From positions 248,001-312,000 of the forward strand of contig NZ_WIDQ01000004.1 in NCBI RefSeq assembly GCF_009495745.1: 64,000 nucleotides of DNA, in the 5' to 3' direction. The DNA is from Niveispirillum sp. SYP-B3756 (GTDB lineage Bacteria > Pseudomonadota > Alphaproteobacteria > Azospirillales > Azospirillaceae). The notes beneath the pieces are model-generated. The model saw only the letters and a program-made list of their open reading frames with translations, had not been told where the DNA came from and ran no database searches. Shown piece by piece: positions 28,564 to 40,612 of this stretch. Each line of letters starts with the position of its first letter. Position 1 is the stretch's first letter. The translations under genes and the position numbers were made by a program.

Positions 28564-30066
28564 ATGACCGGCCATGTGCTTGCCATCGACCAGGGAACCA
28601 CCGGCACCACCGTGCTGGTGTTCGACCGCGACGCCAATATGGTGGGCCGCGCCTATGCCGAATTTACCCAGCATTTCCCCCAGGCTGGCTGGGTGGAACA
28701 TGATGCGTTGGAAATCTGGCATGTGACGCTGGATGTGATCGGCCGCGCCCTGCGCGCCGCCCATCTGCGCGCCGATGATCTGGCCGCCATCGGCATCACC
28801 AACCAGCGGGAAACCGTGGTGGTCTGGGACCGGACGACGGGGGAACCGCTGCACCGCGCCATCGTCTGGCAGGATCGCCGCACCGCCGCCTATTGCGAGG
28901 AACTGCGTGGGCAGTCCGGCGTGGAGGCGATGATCCGCGACAAGACCGGGCTGGTCATCGACCCCTATTTTTCCGGCACGAAAATCCGCTGGCTGCTGGA
29001 CCATGTGCCGGGCCTGCGGGCACGGGCGGATAAGGGAGAAGTGGCGTTCGGCACCATCGACAGTTGGTTGATCTGGAAGCTGACCGGCGGGGCGGCGCAT
29101 GTCACCGACTATTCGAACGCCGCCCGCACCCAGCTCTACAACATCCATGAACTGCGCTGGGATGAGGATATCCTGGCCCTGATGGATATCCCCGCCGTCT
29201 GTCTGCCCAAGGTCAACCCCTCCACCTGCATCCATGGGCTGACCGATCCCGACAGCTTCTTCGGCACCCATGGCATTCCTGTGTCGGGCGTGGCGGGGGA
29301 TCAGCAGGCGGCCCTGTTCGGCCAGGCCTGCCATGGGCCGGGGCTGGCCAAGAATACCTATGGCACCGGTTCCTTCATGCTGATGAATACGGGCACGGCG
29401 GCGCGGCGGGGGCCGGGCAGCCTGTTGACCACCATCGCCTGGGGCATTGGCGATGAACCGGTGGAATATGCGCTGGAAGGGGCGATCTTCGTCACCGGGG
29501 CGGCGGTGCAATGGCTGCGTGACGGGCTGGGGCTGATTGCGTCTGCGGCGGAGACGGAAGAACTGGCCCGCTCCATCCGGGGTAATGAGGGGGTCTATTT
29601 CGTGCCGGCTCTGACCGGGCTGGGCGCGCCGCACTGGGATCCCTATGCGCGCGGCCTGATCTGCGGGCTGACGCGCGGCACTGGCCGCGCCCATATGGTG
29701 CGCGCCGCCCTGGAGGCGATGGCGTATCAGACGCTGGACGTGGTGCGCGCCATGGAGCGGGAGGCGGGCATTCCCCTGACCGAGCTGCGCGCCGATGGCG
29801 GGGCCACCGCCAACCATTTCCTGATGCAGTTCCAGGCCGACATGCTGGGCGTGCCGGTGGAGGTGCCGCGCATCGCCGAGACGACGGCATTGGGTGCGGC
29901 CTATCTGGCCGGGCTGGGGGCCGGTGTCTGGAGCAGCCGGGAAGAGCTGGACGAGAAATGGAAGCTGGCCCACCGGTTTGAGCCGGGCATGACACCCGCC
30001 GAACGGGACCGGTTGTATGAACGCTGGGGCCGCGCCCTGGAACGCGCCAAAGGGTGGGATGTGTAG
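28564..30066 (+). CDS. glpK: Glycerol kinase
   Basis: The 500-residue FGGY-family kinase phosphorylates glycerol to glycerol 3-phosphate in the cytoplasm. Signatures are the N-terminal phosphate loop [36 protein letters not shown], and the GlpK C-terminal [21 protein letters not shown] and [13 protein letters not shown]. It is preceded by SapC after 23 bases and followed by glpD after a short repeat-containing gap, so glycerol catabolism and the halogenase group probably share expression. A small hairpin at 30067-30086 follows the stop. Confidence 0.97.
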   Translation: MTGHVLAIDQGTTGTTVLVFDRDANMVGRAYAEFTQHFPQAGWVEHDALEIWHVTLDVIGRALRAAHLRADDLAAIGITNQRETVVVWDRTTGEPLHRAIVWQDRRTAAYCEELRGQSGVEAMIRDKTGLVIDPYFSGTKIRWLLDHVPGLRARADKGEVAFGTIDSWLIWKLTGGAAHVTDYSNAARTQLYNIHELRWDEDILALMDIPAVCLPKVNPSTCIHGLTDPDSFFGTHGIPVSGVAGDQQAALFGQACHGPGLAKNTYGTGSFMLMNTGTAARRGPGSLLTTIAWGIGDEPVEYALEGAIFVTGAAVQWLRDGLGLIASAAETEELARSIRGNEGVYFVPALTGLGAPHWDPYARGLICGLTRGTGRAHMVRAALEAMAYQTLDVVRAMEREAGIPLTELRADGGATANHFLMQFQADMLGVPVEVPRIAETTALGAAYLAGLGAGVWSSREELDEKWKLAHRFEPGMTPAERDRLYERWGRALERAKGWDV

Positions 30067-30125
30067 GGGGCATTCTCCGATGCCCCTCTCTCCACCGTCA
30101 CCCCGGCGAAGGCCTGGGTGACGGT
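30067..30125. repeat. Two hairpins between glpK and glpD, including a collapsed family A repeat
   Basis: ggggcat / atgcccc (30067-30073, 30080-30086) lacks a T-run and is at most an attenuator. Next to it, accgtcaccc / gggtgacggt (30094-30103, 30116-30125) has the arms of the family A repeat with the centre missing. Confidence 0.65.
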
Positions 30126-30177
30126 GGAAGGGAAATGACGGTAGGCAAACCAGCCCCCCAATTCACGGGAACAAACA

Positions 30178-31749
30178 ATGTCGATCCTGGATCGCAACCA
30201 ATCCATCGCCCGGCTGGATGCCGAACCCGGCAAGTGCTGGGACTTGGTGATTATCGGTGGTGGGGCCAGTGGCCTGGGCGTGGCGCTGGAGGCGGCTTCG
30301 CGCGGATACAGCGCCCTGCTGCTGGAAGCGCATGATTTCGCCAAGGGCACCTCGTCGCGCTCCACCAAGCTGGTGCATGGCGGTGTGCGCTATCTGGCGC
30401 AGGGTAATATCGGGCTGGTGATGGATGCGCTGCGCGAACGCGGGCGGCTGCTGGCCAATGCCCCGCATGTCACCCGCAAGCAGCCCTTTGTCGTGCCCGT
30501 CTATCGCTGGTGGGATGCCGCCTTCTATGGCGCCGGGCTGATGGTGTACGACCTGCTGGCCGGGCGGCTGGGTCTGGGCCGGTCCCGTCTGTTGTCGCGC
30601 GCAGAAGTTCTGCGCCGCGCACCGACGGTGAAGCAGGCGGGGCTGAAGGCCGGCATCCTTTATTATGATGGGCAGTTTGACGATGCGCGGCTGGCCCTGA
30701 CTTTGGCCTTGAGTGCGGCGGAAGCCGGGGCCGTGCTGGTCAACCATGCCCCCGTCATCGGGCTGCTGAAGCAGGCTGGCAAGGTGACGGGGGTGCGGTT
30801 CGTGGACAGCGAAACCGGCATTGAGCGCATGGCCCATGCCCGCGCCATCATCAATGCCACCGGCCTGTTCACCGACCAGACCCGGCATCTGGACGATCCG
30901 TCCCGCCCCTCCACCCTGTCGCTCAGCCAGGGTATCCATCTGGTGCTGGATCGGTCCTTCCTGCCGGGGGATGATGCGGTGATGGTGCCGAAAACGGCGG
31001 ATGGGCGGGTGCTGTTCGCGGTGCCCTGGCACGACCGCACCATCATCGGCACCACTGACACGCCCATCCCGGAGATCGCGCTGGAACCGCGCCCGCTGGA
31101 ACAGGAAATCGAATTCCTGCTGACCCATGCGGCGCTGTATCTGGAAAAGGCCCCGGCCCGCGCCGATGTGCTGGCCGTGTTCAGCGGTATCCGACCGCTG
31201 GTAAAGGCCGATGGTGTGTCCGGCACCTCTGCCGTGCCGCGTGACCATCTGATCATCACCGATCCATCGGGCCTGATTACGCTCACCGGCGGGAAATGGA
31301 CCACCTATCGCAAGATGGCCGAACAGACGGTGGATCGCGCCGCTGATCTGGCTGGGCTGCCGCCGGTGCCGTCCAACACCGCTGACCGGCATCTGGCCGG
31401 CTGGGTGGAGAAGGCGGGCGATTATGCCGACCCGCTGACCGTCTATGGCGCTGATGCCGATGCGGTGCGGGCGCTGATGGCATCCGATCCGGCGTTGGCC
31501 GCCCCGCTGCACCCGCGCCTGCCCTATCCTACCGCCCTGGTCATCCATGCCGTGCGGGCCGAAATGGCGCGCACGGTGGAGGATGTGCTGGCCCGCCGCA
31601 CCCGCGCCCTGCTGCTGGATGCGGCGGCCGCCTTGGAGGCGGCCCCCAAGGTGGCCACCCTGATGGCCGCCGAACTGGGCCGGGATGAGACCTGGCAGCA
31701 GCAACAGGTGGAGGCCTTCGCGGCCACCGCCGCCGCCCATCATCTGTAA
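30178..31749 (+). CDS. glpD: Aerobic glycerol-3-phosphate dehydrogenase
   Basis: The 523-residue flavoprotein oxidises glycerol 3-phosphate to dihydroxyacetone phosphate and passes electrons to quinone at the inner membrane. It shows the FAD-binding DLVIIGGGASGLGVALEAASRG, STKLVHGGVRYL, and the GlpD segment PWHDRTIIGTTDTP with the C-terminal GGKWTTYRKMAEQTVD. Start at 30178 (MSILDRNQ) gives the normal length. It completes the glycerol pathway begun by glpK. Confidence 0.96.
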   Translation: MSILDRNQSIARLDAEPGKCWDLVIIGGGASGLGVALEAASRGYSALLLEAHDFAKGTSSRSTKLVHGGVRYLAQGNIGLVMDALRERGRLLANAPHVTRKQPFVVPVYRWWDAAFYGAGLMVYDLLAGRLGLGRSRLLSRAEVLRRAPTVKQAGLKAGILYYDGQFDDARLALTLALSAAEAGAVLVNHAPVIGLLKQAGKVTGVRFVDSETGIERMAHARAIINATGLFTDQTRHLDDPSRPSTLSLSQGIHLVLDRSFLPGDDAVMVPKTADGRVLFAVPWHDRTIIGTTDTPIPEIALEPRPLEQEIEFLLTHAALYLEKAPARADVLAVFSGIRPLVKADGVSGTSAVPRDHLIITDPSGLITLTGGKWTTYRKMAEQTVDRAADLAGLPPVPSNTADRHLAGWVEKAGDYADPLTVYGADADAVRALMASDPALAAPLHPRLPYPTALVIHAVRAEMARTVEDVLARRTRALLLDAAAALEAAPKVATLMAAELGRDETWQQQQVEAFAATAAAHHL

Positions 31750-31788
31750 ATGTTTGTTCGCAAAGTTCGCACTTTTTTCAGCCATTTA

Positions 31789-31863
31789 ACCGTCATTCCC
31801 GCGAAGGCGGGAATCCATACAACAGCGCGGATTTTGGATTCCCGCCTTCGCGGGAATGACGGT
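31789..31863. repeat. Palindromic intergenic repeat, family B copy 2
   Basis: accgtcattcccgcgaagg and its complement flank a 23-base centre (31815-31837 region) that is, apart from one base, the reverse complement of the centre in copy 3 at 45539-45613. Both arms carry GANTC sites. The right flank ends ttaccggacggacac (31897-31911), resembling ends near 13191 and 45507. Confidence 0.88.
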
Positions 31864-31955
31864 GGAGAAAGGTCAAGGGTTCGAGACGCACCATTACTTA
31901 CCGGACGGACACAAGGGATGGCTCCGGCCATCCATCCACCGATCATAACCAATAA

Positions 31956-35111
<3,156 letters not shown>

Positions 35112-35338
35112 TTGCGCAATCGTTCCATGTCTGTAATGGAGCCTGAAATCCAAGGCGCTCTGTTACAGTAGGGCGGCTTTACCGGGCATGTATTTATCAT
35201 ATATAATGCTTGGTCGGTATCTCAGCCGCCCCCTCTTTTCTGCACCCTTTCAACAGCGCCCCCGCTGTTGGGCCCCGCCCGTCTGGCGCTTCTTCTGGCA
35301 GAGGAGTGTCGTCGCGGCTTCTGTGGAGTTCTGTTCAG

Positions 35339-36091
35339 ATGACTAATGGCAATGCAAGGGGCCTGCGCCACGAAATGGGCCGCAACTTCACGTACGAGAT
35401 CCTGCAACGGCTGGGCGTGGATATCGTCACCGGCACCTATGGCGTGGGCAATCCATTCCCGACGGAGGCCGAGCTGTGCAAGCGGCTGGGGGCCAGCCGC
35501 AGCGTGCTGCGCGAAGCGGTGAAGATGCTGACGGCCAAGGGCCTGCTGAAGGCCCGCCCGCGCCAGGGCACCTGGATTGAGCCGGAGCGCAACTGGAACC
35601 TGCTGGACCCCGATGTGCTCTATTGGCTGCTGGAGCGTAAATTCTCCCCAGGATTGCTGCTGGAATTCACGCAAGTGCGGCTGGCGATTGAACCGATGGC
35701 GGCGGCCCTGGCCGCGCGCCATGCCGATGCCAAGGCCAAGGAAGCCATCACCGCAGCACTGAACCGGATGAAGGCGGCGGAGGCCGGCGATGATGATCCG
35801 CTGACATCGGATATCGCTTTCCATGTCGCCATTCTGGAAGCCAGCGGCAACCGCTTCTATGCCCAGTTGCGCGGGCTGATCGAGGCGGCGCTGCGCACGT
35901 CGATCCGGTTGACCAACCGACGCAAGGGCGTGCGGCTGGCCAGCGTCGCTGACCATCAGCAGGTGGCTGACGCGATTTTCGCCAGTGATCCGGAGGCGGC
36001 ATCGGCCGCCATGCGTCACCTGATGGTGGAAGCCATGACGCTGATCGAACAGGCGAAGGAAACCATGGAGGCGACGGGGGAGGAGGTGTGA
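35339..36091 (+). CDS. GntR/FCD transcriptional regulator, DgoR-like
   Basis: The 250-residue protein has an N-terminal winged helix (FPTEAELCKRLGASRSVLREAVKMLTAKGLL, cut in parts) and a C-terminal FCD ligand domain. NWNLLDPDVLYWLLERKF closely follows the E. coli DgoR pattern. DgoR represses galactonate genes and is released by galactonate or a relative. It is divergent/tail-to-tail placed with the galactonate dehydratase gene at 36322-37464. The ATG at 35339 is chosen; the longer frame to 35210 has a non-family, proline/serine-rich leader. The 35112-35338 spacer holds tatttatcatatataatgc. Confidence 0.9.
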   Translation: MTNGNARGLRHEMGRNFTYEILQRLGVDIVTGTYGVGNPFPTEAELCKRLGASRSVLREAVKMLTAKGLLKARPRQGTWIEPERNWNLLDPDVLYWLLERKFSPGLLLEFTQVRLAIEPMAAALAARHADAKAKEAITAALNRMKAAEAGDDDPLTSDIAFHVAILEASGNRFYAQLRGLIEAALRTSIRLTNRRKGVRLASVADHQQVADAIFASDPEAASAAMRHLMVEAMTLIEQAKETMEATGEEV

Positions 36092-36171
36092 GCGATGCGA
36101 CATCCCGCTCAATAGCGTGATGGCGCAGTGGCATCGACTAAAAAATTTCCGACAGTATCTCAGCTTGCACG

Positions 36172-36257
36172 ACCGTCACCCCGGCGCAGGCCGGGGTCCA
36201 GGGTCACAAGCACTGTGCTCTCCGAAACTGGACCCCGGCCTGCGCCGGGGTGACGGT
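36172..36257. repeat. Palindromic intergenic repeat, family A copy 3
   Basis: accgtcaccccggcgcagg and the complement cctgcgccggggtgacggt enclose ccggggtccag / ctggaccccgg and a loop. It lies between the convergent ends of the GntR regulator and galactonate dehydratase. Confidence 0.88.
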
Positions 36258-36321
36258 TGGGTGGCTTCATGGTCGCAACAGAACGTCTACCGCAGCCGCG
36301 TCAGCGGAACCACAGCCAACC

Positions 36322-37464
36322 TCACCATTCCGCCAGACTGCCATCAGGCAGCCGCCAAGCGGGGTTGCGCCAGCGGTGCGGGGTGCGGGCCATTTCGCGC
36401 ACCAGTTCCTCGTTGATTTCCACCCCCAGACCGGGGCCGGTGGGGGCTTTGACGAAGCCATCGGTCAGGGCAAAGATCGACGGGTCGCGCAGGTAGGTCA
36501 ACAGGTCATAGCCGCCGGTATTGTAATGGATGCCCAGTGACATTTCCTCGATGATGAAATTGGGGGTGGAGACGGCCAGCGCCAGACAGGAGGCAAAGGC
36601 GATCGGCCCCAGCGGGCAATGCGGGGCCAGCGCCACATCATAGGCTTCCGCCATGGTGGCGATGCGCTTCACCTCTGAAATGCCGCCGGCATGGGACAGA
36701 TCGGGCTGGATGATGTCGACAATGCCCTGGGTCAGGAAGGGCTTGAAATCCCAGCGGCTATAAAGCCGTTCGCCCAGCGCGATGGGCAGGGTGGTCAGGC
36801 CCGCCAACTGCGCGAGCCCCTCGATATTTTCCGACAAAAGCGGTTCTTCGATGAAGAGCGGGCGCAGCGGTTCCAGTGCGGCGGCCAACTGCTTGGCCAT
36901 CGGCTTATGGACGCGGCCATGGAAATCCAGCCCGACATCCAGACCCTGCGCCTGCACGGCGGACGCACGGGCCAGCACCCCGTCAATGTCGCGGCTGGTG
37001 GCCAGCCAGTTCAGTTCCGCCGTGGCATTCATCTTCACGGCGCGGAACCCTTGAGCTTGGCGCAGGCGGGCAGATTCCGCCACCTCGTCCGGGCGGTCGC
37101 CGCCGATCCAGGCATAACATTCGATCTTGTCACGCACCATGCCGCCCAGCATCTGCCAGACAGGCGTGTTCAACGCCTTGCCCTTGATATCCCACAGCGC
37201 CTGATCCAGCCCTGACAGGGCCGACATCAGCACCGGTCCGCCACGGTAGAAACCCAGGCGATAGGCGGTCTGCCAGACATCCTCAATCCGGGCGGCATCG
37301 GTGCCAAGGAACCGGTCGCGCAGGGATTCAAAGGCTCCTTCCACGGCCTCCGCGTGGCCCTCCAGGCTGGCTTCACCCCAGCCGACCAGACCGTCATCGG
37401 TCTCTACCCGCACGAACAGCCACCGGGGCGGCACCTGGAAAAGTTCAATGCGGGCGATCTTCAT
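36322..37464 (-). CDS. dgoD: D-galactonate dehydratase
   Basis: The 380-residue enolase-superfamily enzyme follows E. coli DgoD throughout: MKIARIELFQVPPRWLFVRVET start (cut here), FYRGGPVLMSALSG, GLDFHGRV, FIEEPLL, LQPDLSHAGG-type IIQPDLSHAGGISE, and the DgoD-specific end PDGSLAEW. It converts D-galactonate to 2-keto-3-deoxygalactonate. The metal ligands sit in D-F-H, E-E-P and the GER loop (ALGERLYSRWDF). Start at 37464 fits family length. The KDGal kinase and aldolase are not in the window. AT-rich DNA before it (37550-37580) may hold an operator. Confidence 0.94.
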   Translation of the reverse strand: MKIARIELFQVPPRWLFVRVETDDGLVGWGEASLEGHAEAVEGAFESLRDRFLGTDAARIEDVWQTAYRLGFYRGGPVLMSALSGLDQALWDIKGKALNTPVWQMLGGMVRDKIECYAWIGGDRPDEVAESARLRQAQGFRAVKMNATAELNWLATSRDIDGVLARASAVQAQGLDVGLDFHGRVHKPMAKQLAAALEPLRPLFIEEPLLSENIEGLAQLAGLTTLPIALGERLYSRWDFKPFLTQGIVDIIQPDLSHAGGISEVKRIATMAEAYDVALAPHCPLGPIAFASCLALAVSTPNFIIEEMSLGIHYNTGGYDLLTYLRDPSIFALTDGFVKAPTGPGLGVEINEELVREMARTPHRWRNPAWRLPDGSLAEW

Positions 37465-37784
37465 GTCGATTTCCGTTCTGCATGGTGGTGTTGCACCGCT
37501 CTGGGGTGCTGTTTCCTCTGCCTGGATTCTTAGCTTTTGCCGCATCGCTCGGCAATTCATTTCTCATATAAATATGCTTTTGAGTGGTTGCTTGCCTTGT
37601 CGTTCACGGATGGAGTGTTCATGAATTTTTCTGGATTGGGGCGGCGTTATGGATGAAATGGCCGGGCTGGCGGTCGCGCGGCGGGCCGCCAGCCCTTCCT
37701 CCCGGTAAATCCCAGTGAGATTTGCCTCCATATCAGGCATGATCATTAGGGGTGAGAGATTGCAGTGAAGGTCATGAAATCTAA
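37465..37784. other. 320-base divergent intergenic region
   Basis: It separates dgoD from the HAD-UbiA gene. The stretch 37554-37577 (aattcatttctcatataaatatg) is AT-rich and resembles a sequence upstream of the GntR gene. The right part, next to the arabinose-type genes, is also AT-rich. No gene seen. Confidence 0.5.
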
Positions 37785-39263
37785 ATGCGGGTCACAAAAA
37801 TGACGGCATATTTAGTTGATTCCGACAGTGAAGTGACGATTGAAAATGGGTTTTTACCATTAATTGTTGATCTGGATGGAACATTAATAAGAACTGATAG
37901 TTTGATTGAAACCATCCTTACTATTTTGCGAAAATCACCTCTGCGATTTTTCAGCGTCGTTTTTCTTGCCATATTGCACGGGAAGGCGGCATTCAAATCA
38001 CGACTGGCCGAAATGGCGTTACCTGACCCGGCTATCTATCCCTATAATCAAGCCGTTTTGGCATTGATCCGGGAAGCGCGGAGCGGAGGAGTAAAGGTCT
38101 ACCTGGCAACAGCGGCAAACGAGCGCATCGCTTGTGATGTGCAAGACCATCTGGGGCTTTTCGATGGTCTATTTTCATCAACCCAGGACCGCAATCTCTC
38201 CGGTACGGCCAAGGCAGATCTGCTTGTTCAACAATTCGGAACCAATGGCTTCGACTATATCGGCAACCATGTCGATGATTTGCCGGTATGGGACCATGCG
38301 CGGCAAGTGTACGTTGTTGACCCTGACCGGCAACTGCGGCGGCGCGTTAAGCAGCGCTATCCCGGCCACACCGTGCTGTCGGAACGGATCAACACCCTCA
38401 CCGCATATGTCAAGGCAGCGAGGGTCTATCAATGGGTCAAAAATATTCTAATTTTCCTGCCGGCATTGGCCGGTCATCTCTTTTCTGCCTCGACCTGGTC
38501 TACGCTGCTTCTGGGTTTCGCAGCCTTCTCTTTCTGTGCTTCCAGTGTGTACCTGCTGAATGATCTGCTGGATTTGCGCAGTGACCGACTTTCGCACAGC
38601 AAACGGTTCCGTCCCTTCGCGGCGGGCGCCATTCCCCTGTCGCATGGGTTCCTTCTGGCACCAGTCCTGCTGGCATTGTCGCTGGGGCTCGGTTCAGCGG
38701 TGTCGGTGGATTTCCTGCTGGTGCTCGTAGGCTATTACGCCCTGACCTTTACCTATTCCATTTTCCTGAAACGGATGGCCATGCTGGATGTTGTGGCCCT
38801 TTGCTGCCTGTATGGCATCCGTTTGATTGCGGGGTCGGTTGCTGCTTCGGTTCCACTGTCACACTGGTTTGCGGCTTTCGCTATGTTCTTGTTTTTCTTT
38901 CTGGCGCTGATCAAGCGGGCGACAGAGTTGGCTGTGCTTAAAAAGGCCGGTTCAGCGGGTGTCAGCGGCCGTGGTTACCGGGCGGATGACCTGGGGATCA
39001 TCGCGAGTATGGCGGCCGGTTCCGGATTTGTCAGCGTTCTGGTGCTGGCCCTCTATGTCAGCAGCATCGAGGGCTCAATGCTGTATGGGCATCCTGAACG
39101 CCTTTGGGCGGCTTGCCTGGTGATGATCTATTGGGTGGGGCATCTGTTGCTGACGACCCATCGTGGGGACATGCATGAAGATCCTGTTGTCTTTGCGGTG
39201 ACCGATGGCAAGAGCCTGGCCTGTGGATTGGCAATGGCCTTGATCGTCTGGTTCAGCCTGTGA
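37785..39263 (+). CDS. HAD-phosphatase / UbiA prenyltransferase fusion protein
   Basis: The 492-residue protein fuses an N-terminal haloacid-dehalogenase phosphatase domain to a C-terminal membrane prenyltransferase. The HAD part shows DLDGTLIRTD at residues 29-38 (D29-x-D31), the LATAAN motif and GNHVDD. The UbiA part has the N-D-x-x-D-x-x-x-D metal site (N259-D267) and about eight helices. UbiA of the DPPR-synthase type moves phosphoribose from PRPP to polyprenyl phosphate, and the HAD half could then remove the 5-phosphate. This is inference. Start: ATG 37785, or 37800. The first 200 bases are AT-rich, suggesting transfer. The next gene overlaps by four bases. Confidence 0.88.
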   Translation: MRVTKMTAYLVDSDSEVTIENGFLPLIVDLDGTLIRTDSLIETILTILRKSPLRFFSVVFLAILHGKAAFKSRLAEMALPDPAIYPYNQAVLALIREARSGGVKVYLATAANERIACDVQDHLGLFDGLFSSTQDRNLSGTAKADLLVQQFGTNGFDYIGNHVDDLPVWDHARQVYVVDPDRQLRRRVKQRYPGHTVLSERINTLTAYVKAARVYQWVKNILIFLPALAGHLFSASTWSTLLLGFAAFSFCASSVYLLNDLLDLRSDRLSHSKRFRPFAAGAIPLSHGFLLAPVLLALSLGLGSAVSVDFLLVLVGYYALTFTYSIFLKRMAMLDVVALCCLYGIRLIAGSVAASVPLSHWFAAFAMFLFFFLALIKRATELAVLKKAGSAGVSGRGYRADDLGIIASMAAGSGFVSVLVLALYVSSIEGSMLYGHPERLWAACLVMIYWVGHLLLTTHRGDMHEDPVVFAVTDGKSLACGLAMALIVWFSL

Positions 39264-40612
39264 GCGCGGCTGGCCGCAAGGTCCGCCTTTCCGGCTGGGG
39301 CCGATCCCCGGTGGCAATTTGCCCTCTGCTGCGGCCGGGAACCGTGACCGAGGCCATCGGTGACGGGCGCAACGCATCGTCGTTGATCGCGCGGGGCAAT
39401 GGCCGATCCTACGGCGATGCTTCGCTGAATTCCGCGGCCACCCTTTCCACCCTGCGGCTTGACCGTCTGTTGGCTTTCGATCCCGTCGACGGGCTTCTGA
39501 CGGCGGAGGCCGGGTTGTTGCTATCCGACCTGCTGGCCCTGTTTGTTCCCCGCGGCTGGTTTCCTCCGGTGACACCAGGAACCCGGTTCGTCACACTTGG
39601 CGGTATGCTGGCGGCCGATGTGCATGGCAAGAACCACCATATTGACGGCTGCTTCGGGGATCACGTCCGGGAGTTCGAGCTTCTGTGTGGGGATGGTGTG
39701 GTCCGGCGCTGTTCGCGTAGCCAGAATGTCGATCTGTTCAGGGCAACAATTGGCGGGATGGGCCTGACGGGCACCATTTTGACGGTCACTTTGTCCTTAC
39801 GCCGGATCGAAACACCGTGGATTCTGCAGCAGACGGTTCGGTGCCGTGATCTTGACGAAACCCTCGCGGCTTTCGAGGCTGCGCGATCAGCCCCCTACTC
39901 GGTTGCCTGGATCGATTGCCTGGCCAAGGGAGGAGGGCGCGGACGGGCCCTTTTGTATCATGGCGAGCACGCGTCATCGTCCGCCGTGCCGACAGGCAGG
40001 CGCGCACCCCGCCTGACCACGAAGCCTCCCAGGCTACGGGTGCCCGTCGACGTCCCTCAATGGGTTCTGAATGGCTGGACGGTGCAAGCCTTCAACGCGC
40101 TCTATTACCAACAGGGCCGGCCTGGAAGCACGCTTATCGACTACCAGCATTTCTTCTATCCGCTGGATGCGATCGGCGACTGGAACCGCTTATATGGTCG
40201 TCGTGGTTTTGTGCAGTACCAGTGTGTGGTGCCCACCGCGGGGGGGCGGGAAGCGCTTTTGCAATTGCTGGCCCTGATCTCGGCTGGCGGCAGTGGATCG
40301 TTCCTGGCTGTACTGAAGCAGTTCGGGTCGGGTTGTACGCCAGGGCAGGGGGGGCTGCTTTCATTTCCGATGGCGGGATATACGTTGGCGGTGGATTTCC
40401 CGGTAACCCCGGCGGCCTTTTCTCTGATGCTGGAAATGGACAAGGTCGTTGCCGGGCACGGCGGCCGGCTGTATCTGGCCAAGGATGCACGCATGGGTTC
40501 GGACATGATGCGGGCTTCGTACCCTGATCTGGACCGGTTCCGTGCGATATGCAGCGCTGTTGATCCCGACCGCCGTTACCGGTCGCTGCTTTCCGAAAGG
40601 CTTGCGTTATGA
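39260..40612 (+). CDS. DprE1-like FAD-dependent oxidase (polyprenyl-phosphoribose oxidase)
   Basis: The 450-residue flavoprotein tracks mycobacterial DprE1 along its length: IARGNGRSYGD (43-53), PGTRFVTLGGMLAADVHGKNHH (histidine H122 of the FAD site), the YPLDAIGDWNRLYGRRGFVQYQ region and LYLAKDARM (K408). DprE1 oxidises the 2'-OH of polyprenyl-phosphoryl-ribose. The cysteine that benzothiazinones attack in the mycobacterial enzyme is replaced by alanine here (A378 in YTLAVDF). GTG start overlaps the previous stop (GTGA); ATGA overlap with the next gene. No transmembrane helix. Function inferred from family and context. Confidence 0.9.
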   Translation: MSAAGRKVRLSGWGRSPVAICPLLRPGTVTEAIGDGRNASSLIARGNGRSYGDASLNSAATLSTLRLDRLLAFDPVDGLLTAEAGLLLSDLLALFVPRGWFPPVTPGTRFVTLGGMLAADVHGKNHHIDGCFGDHVREFELLCGDGVVRRCSRSQNVDLFRATIGGMGLTGTILTVTLSLRRIETPWILQQTVRCRDLDETLAAFEAARSAPYSVAWIDCLAKGGGRGRALLYHGEHASSSAVPTGRRAPRLTTKPPRLRVPVDVPQWVLNGWTVQAFNALYYQQGRPGSTLIDYQHFFYPLDAIGDWNRLYGRRGFVQYQCVVPTAGGREALLQLLALISAGGSGSFLAVLKQFGSGCTPGQGGLLSFPMAGYTLAVDFPVTPAAFSLMLEMDKVVAGHGGRLYLAKDARMGSDMMRASYPDLDRFRAICSAVDPDRRYRSLLSERLAL

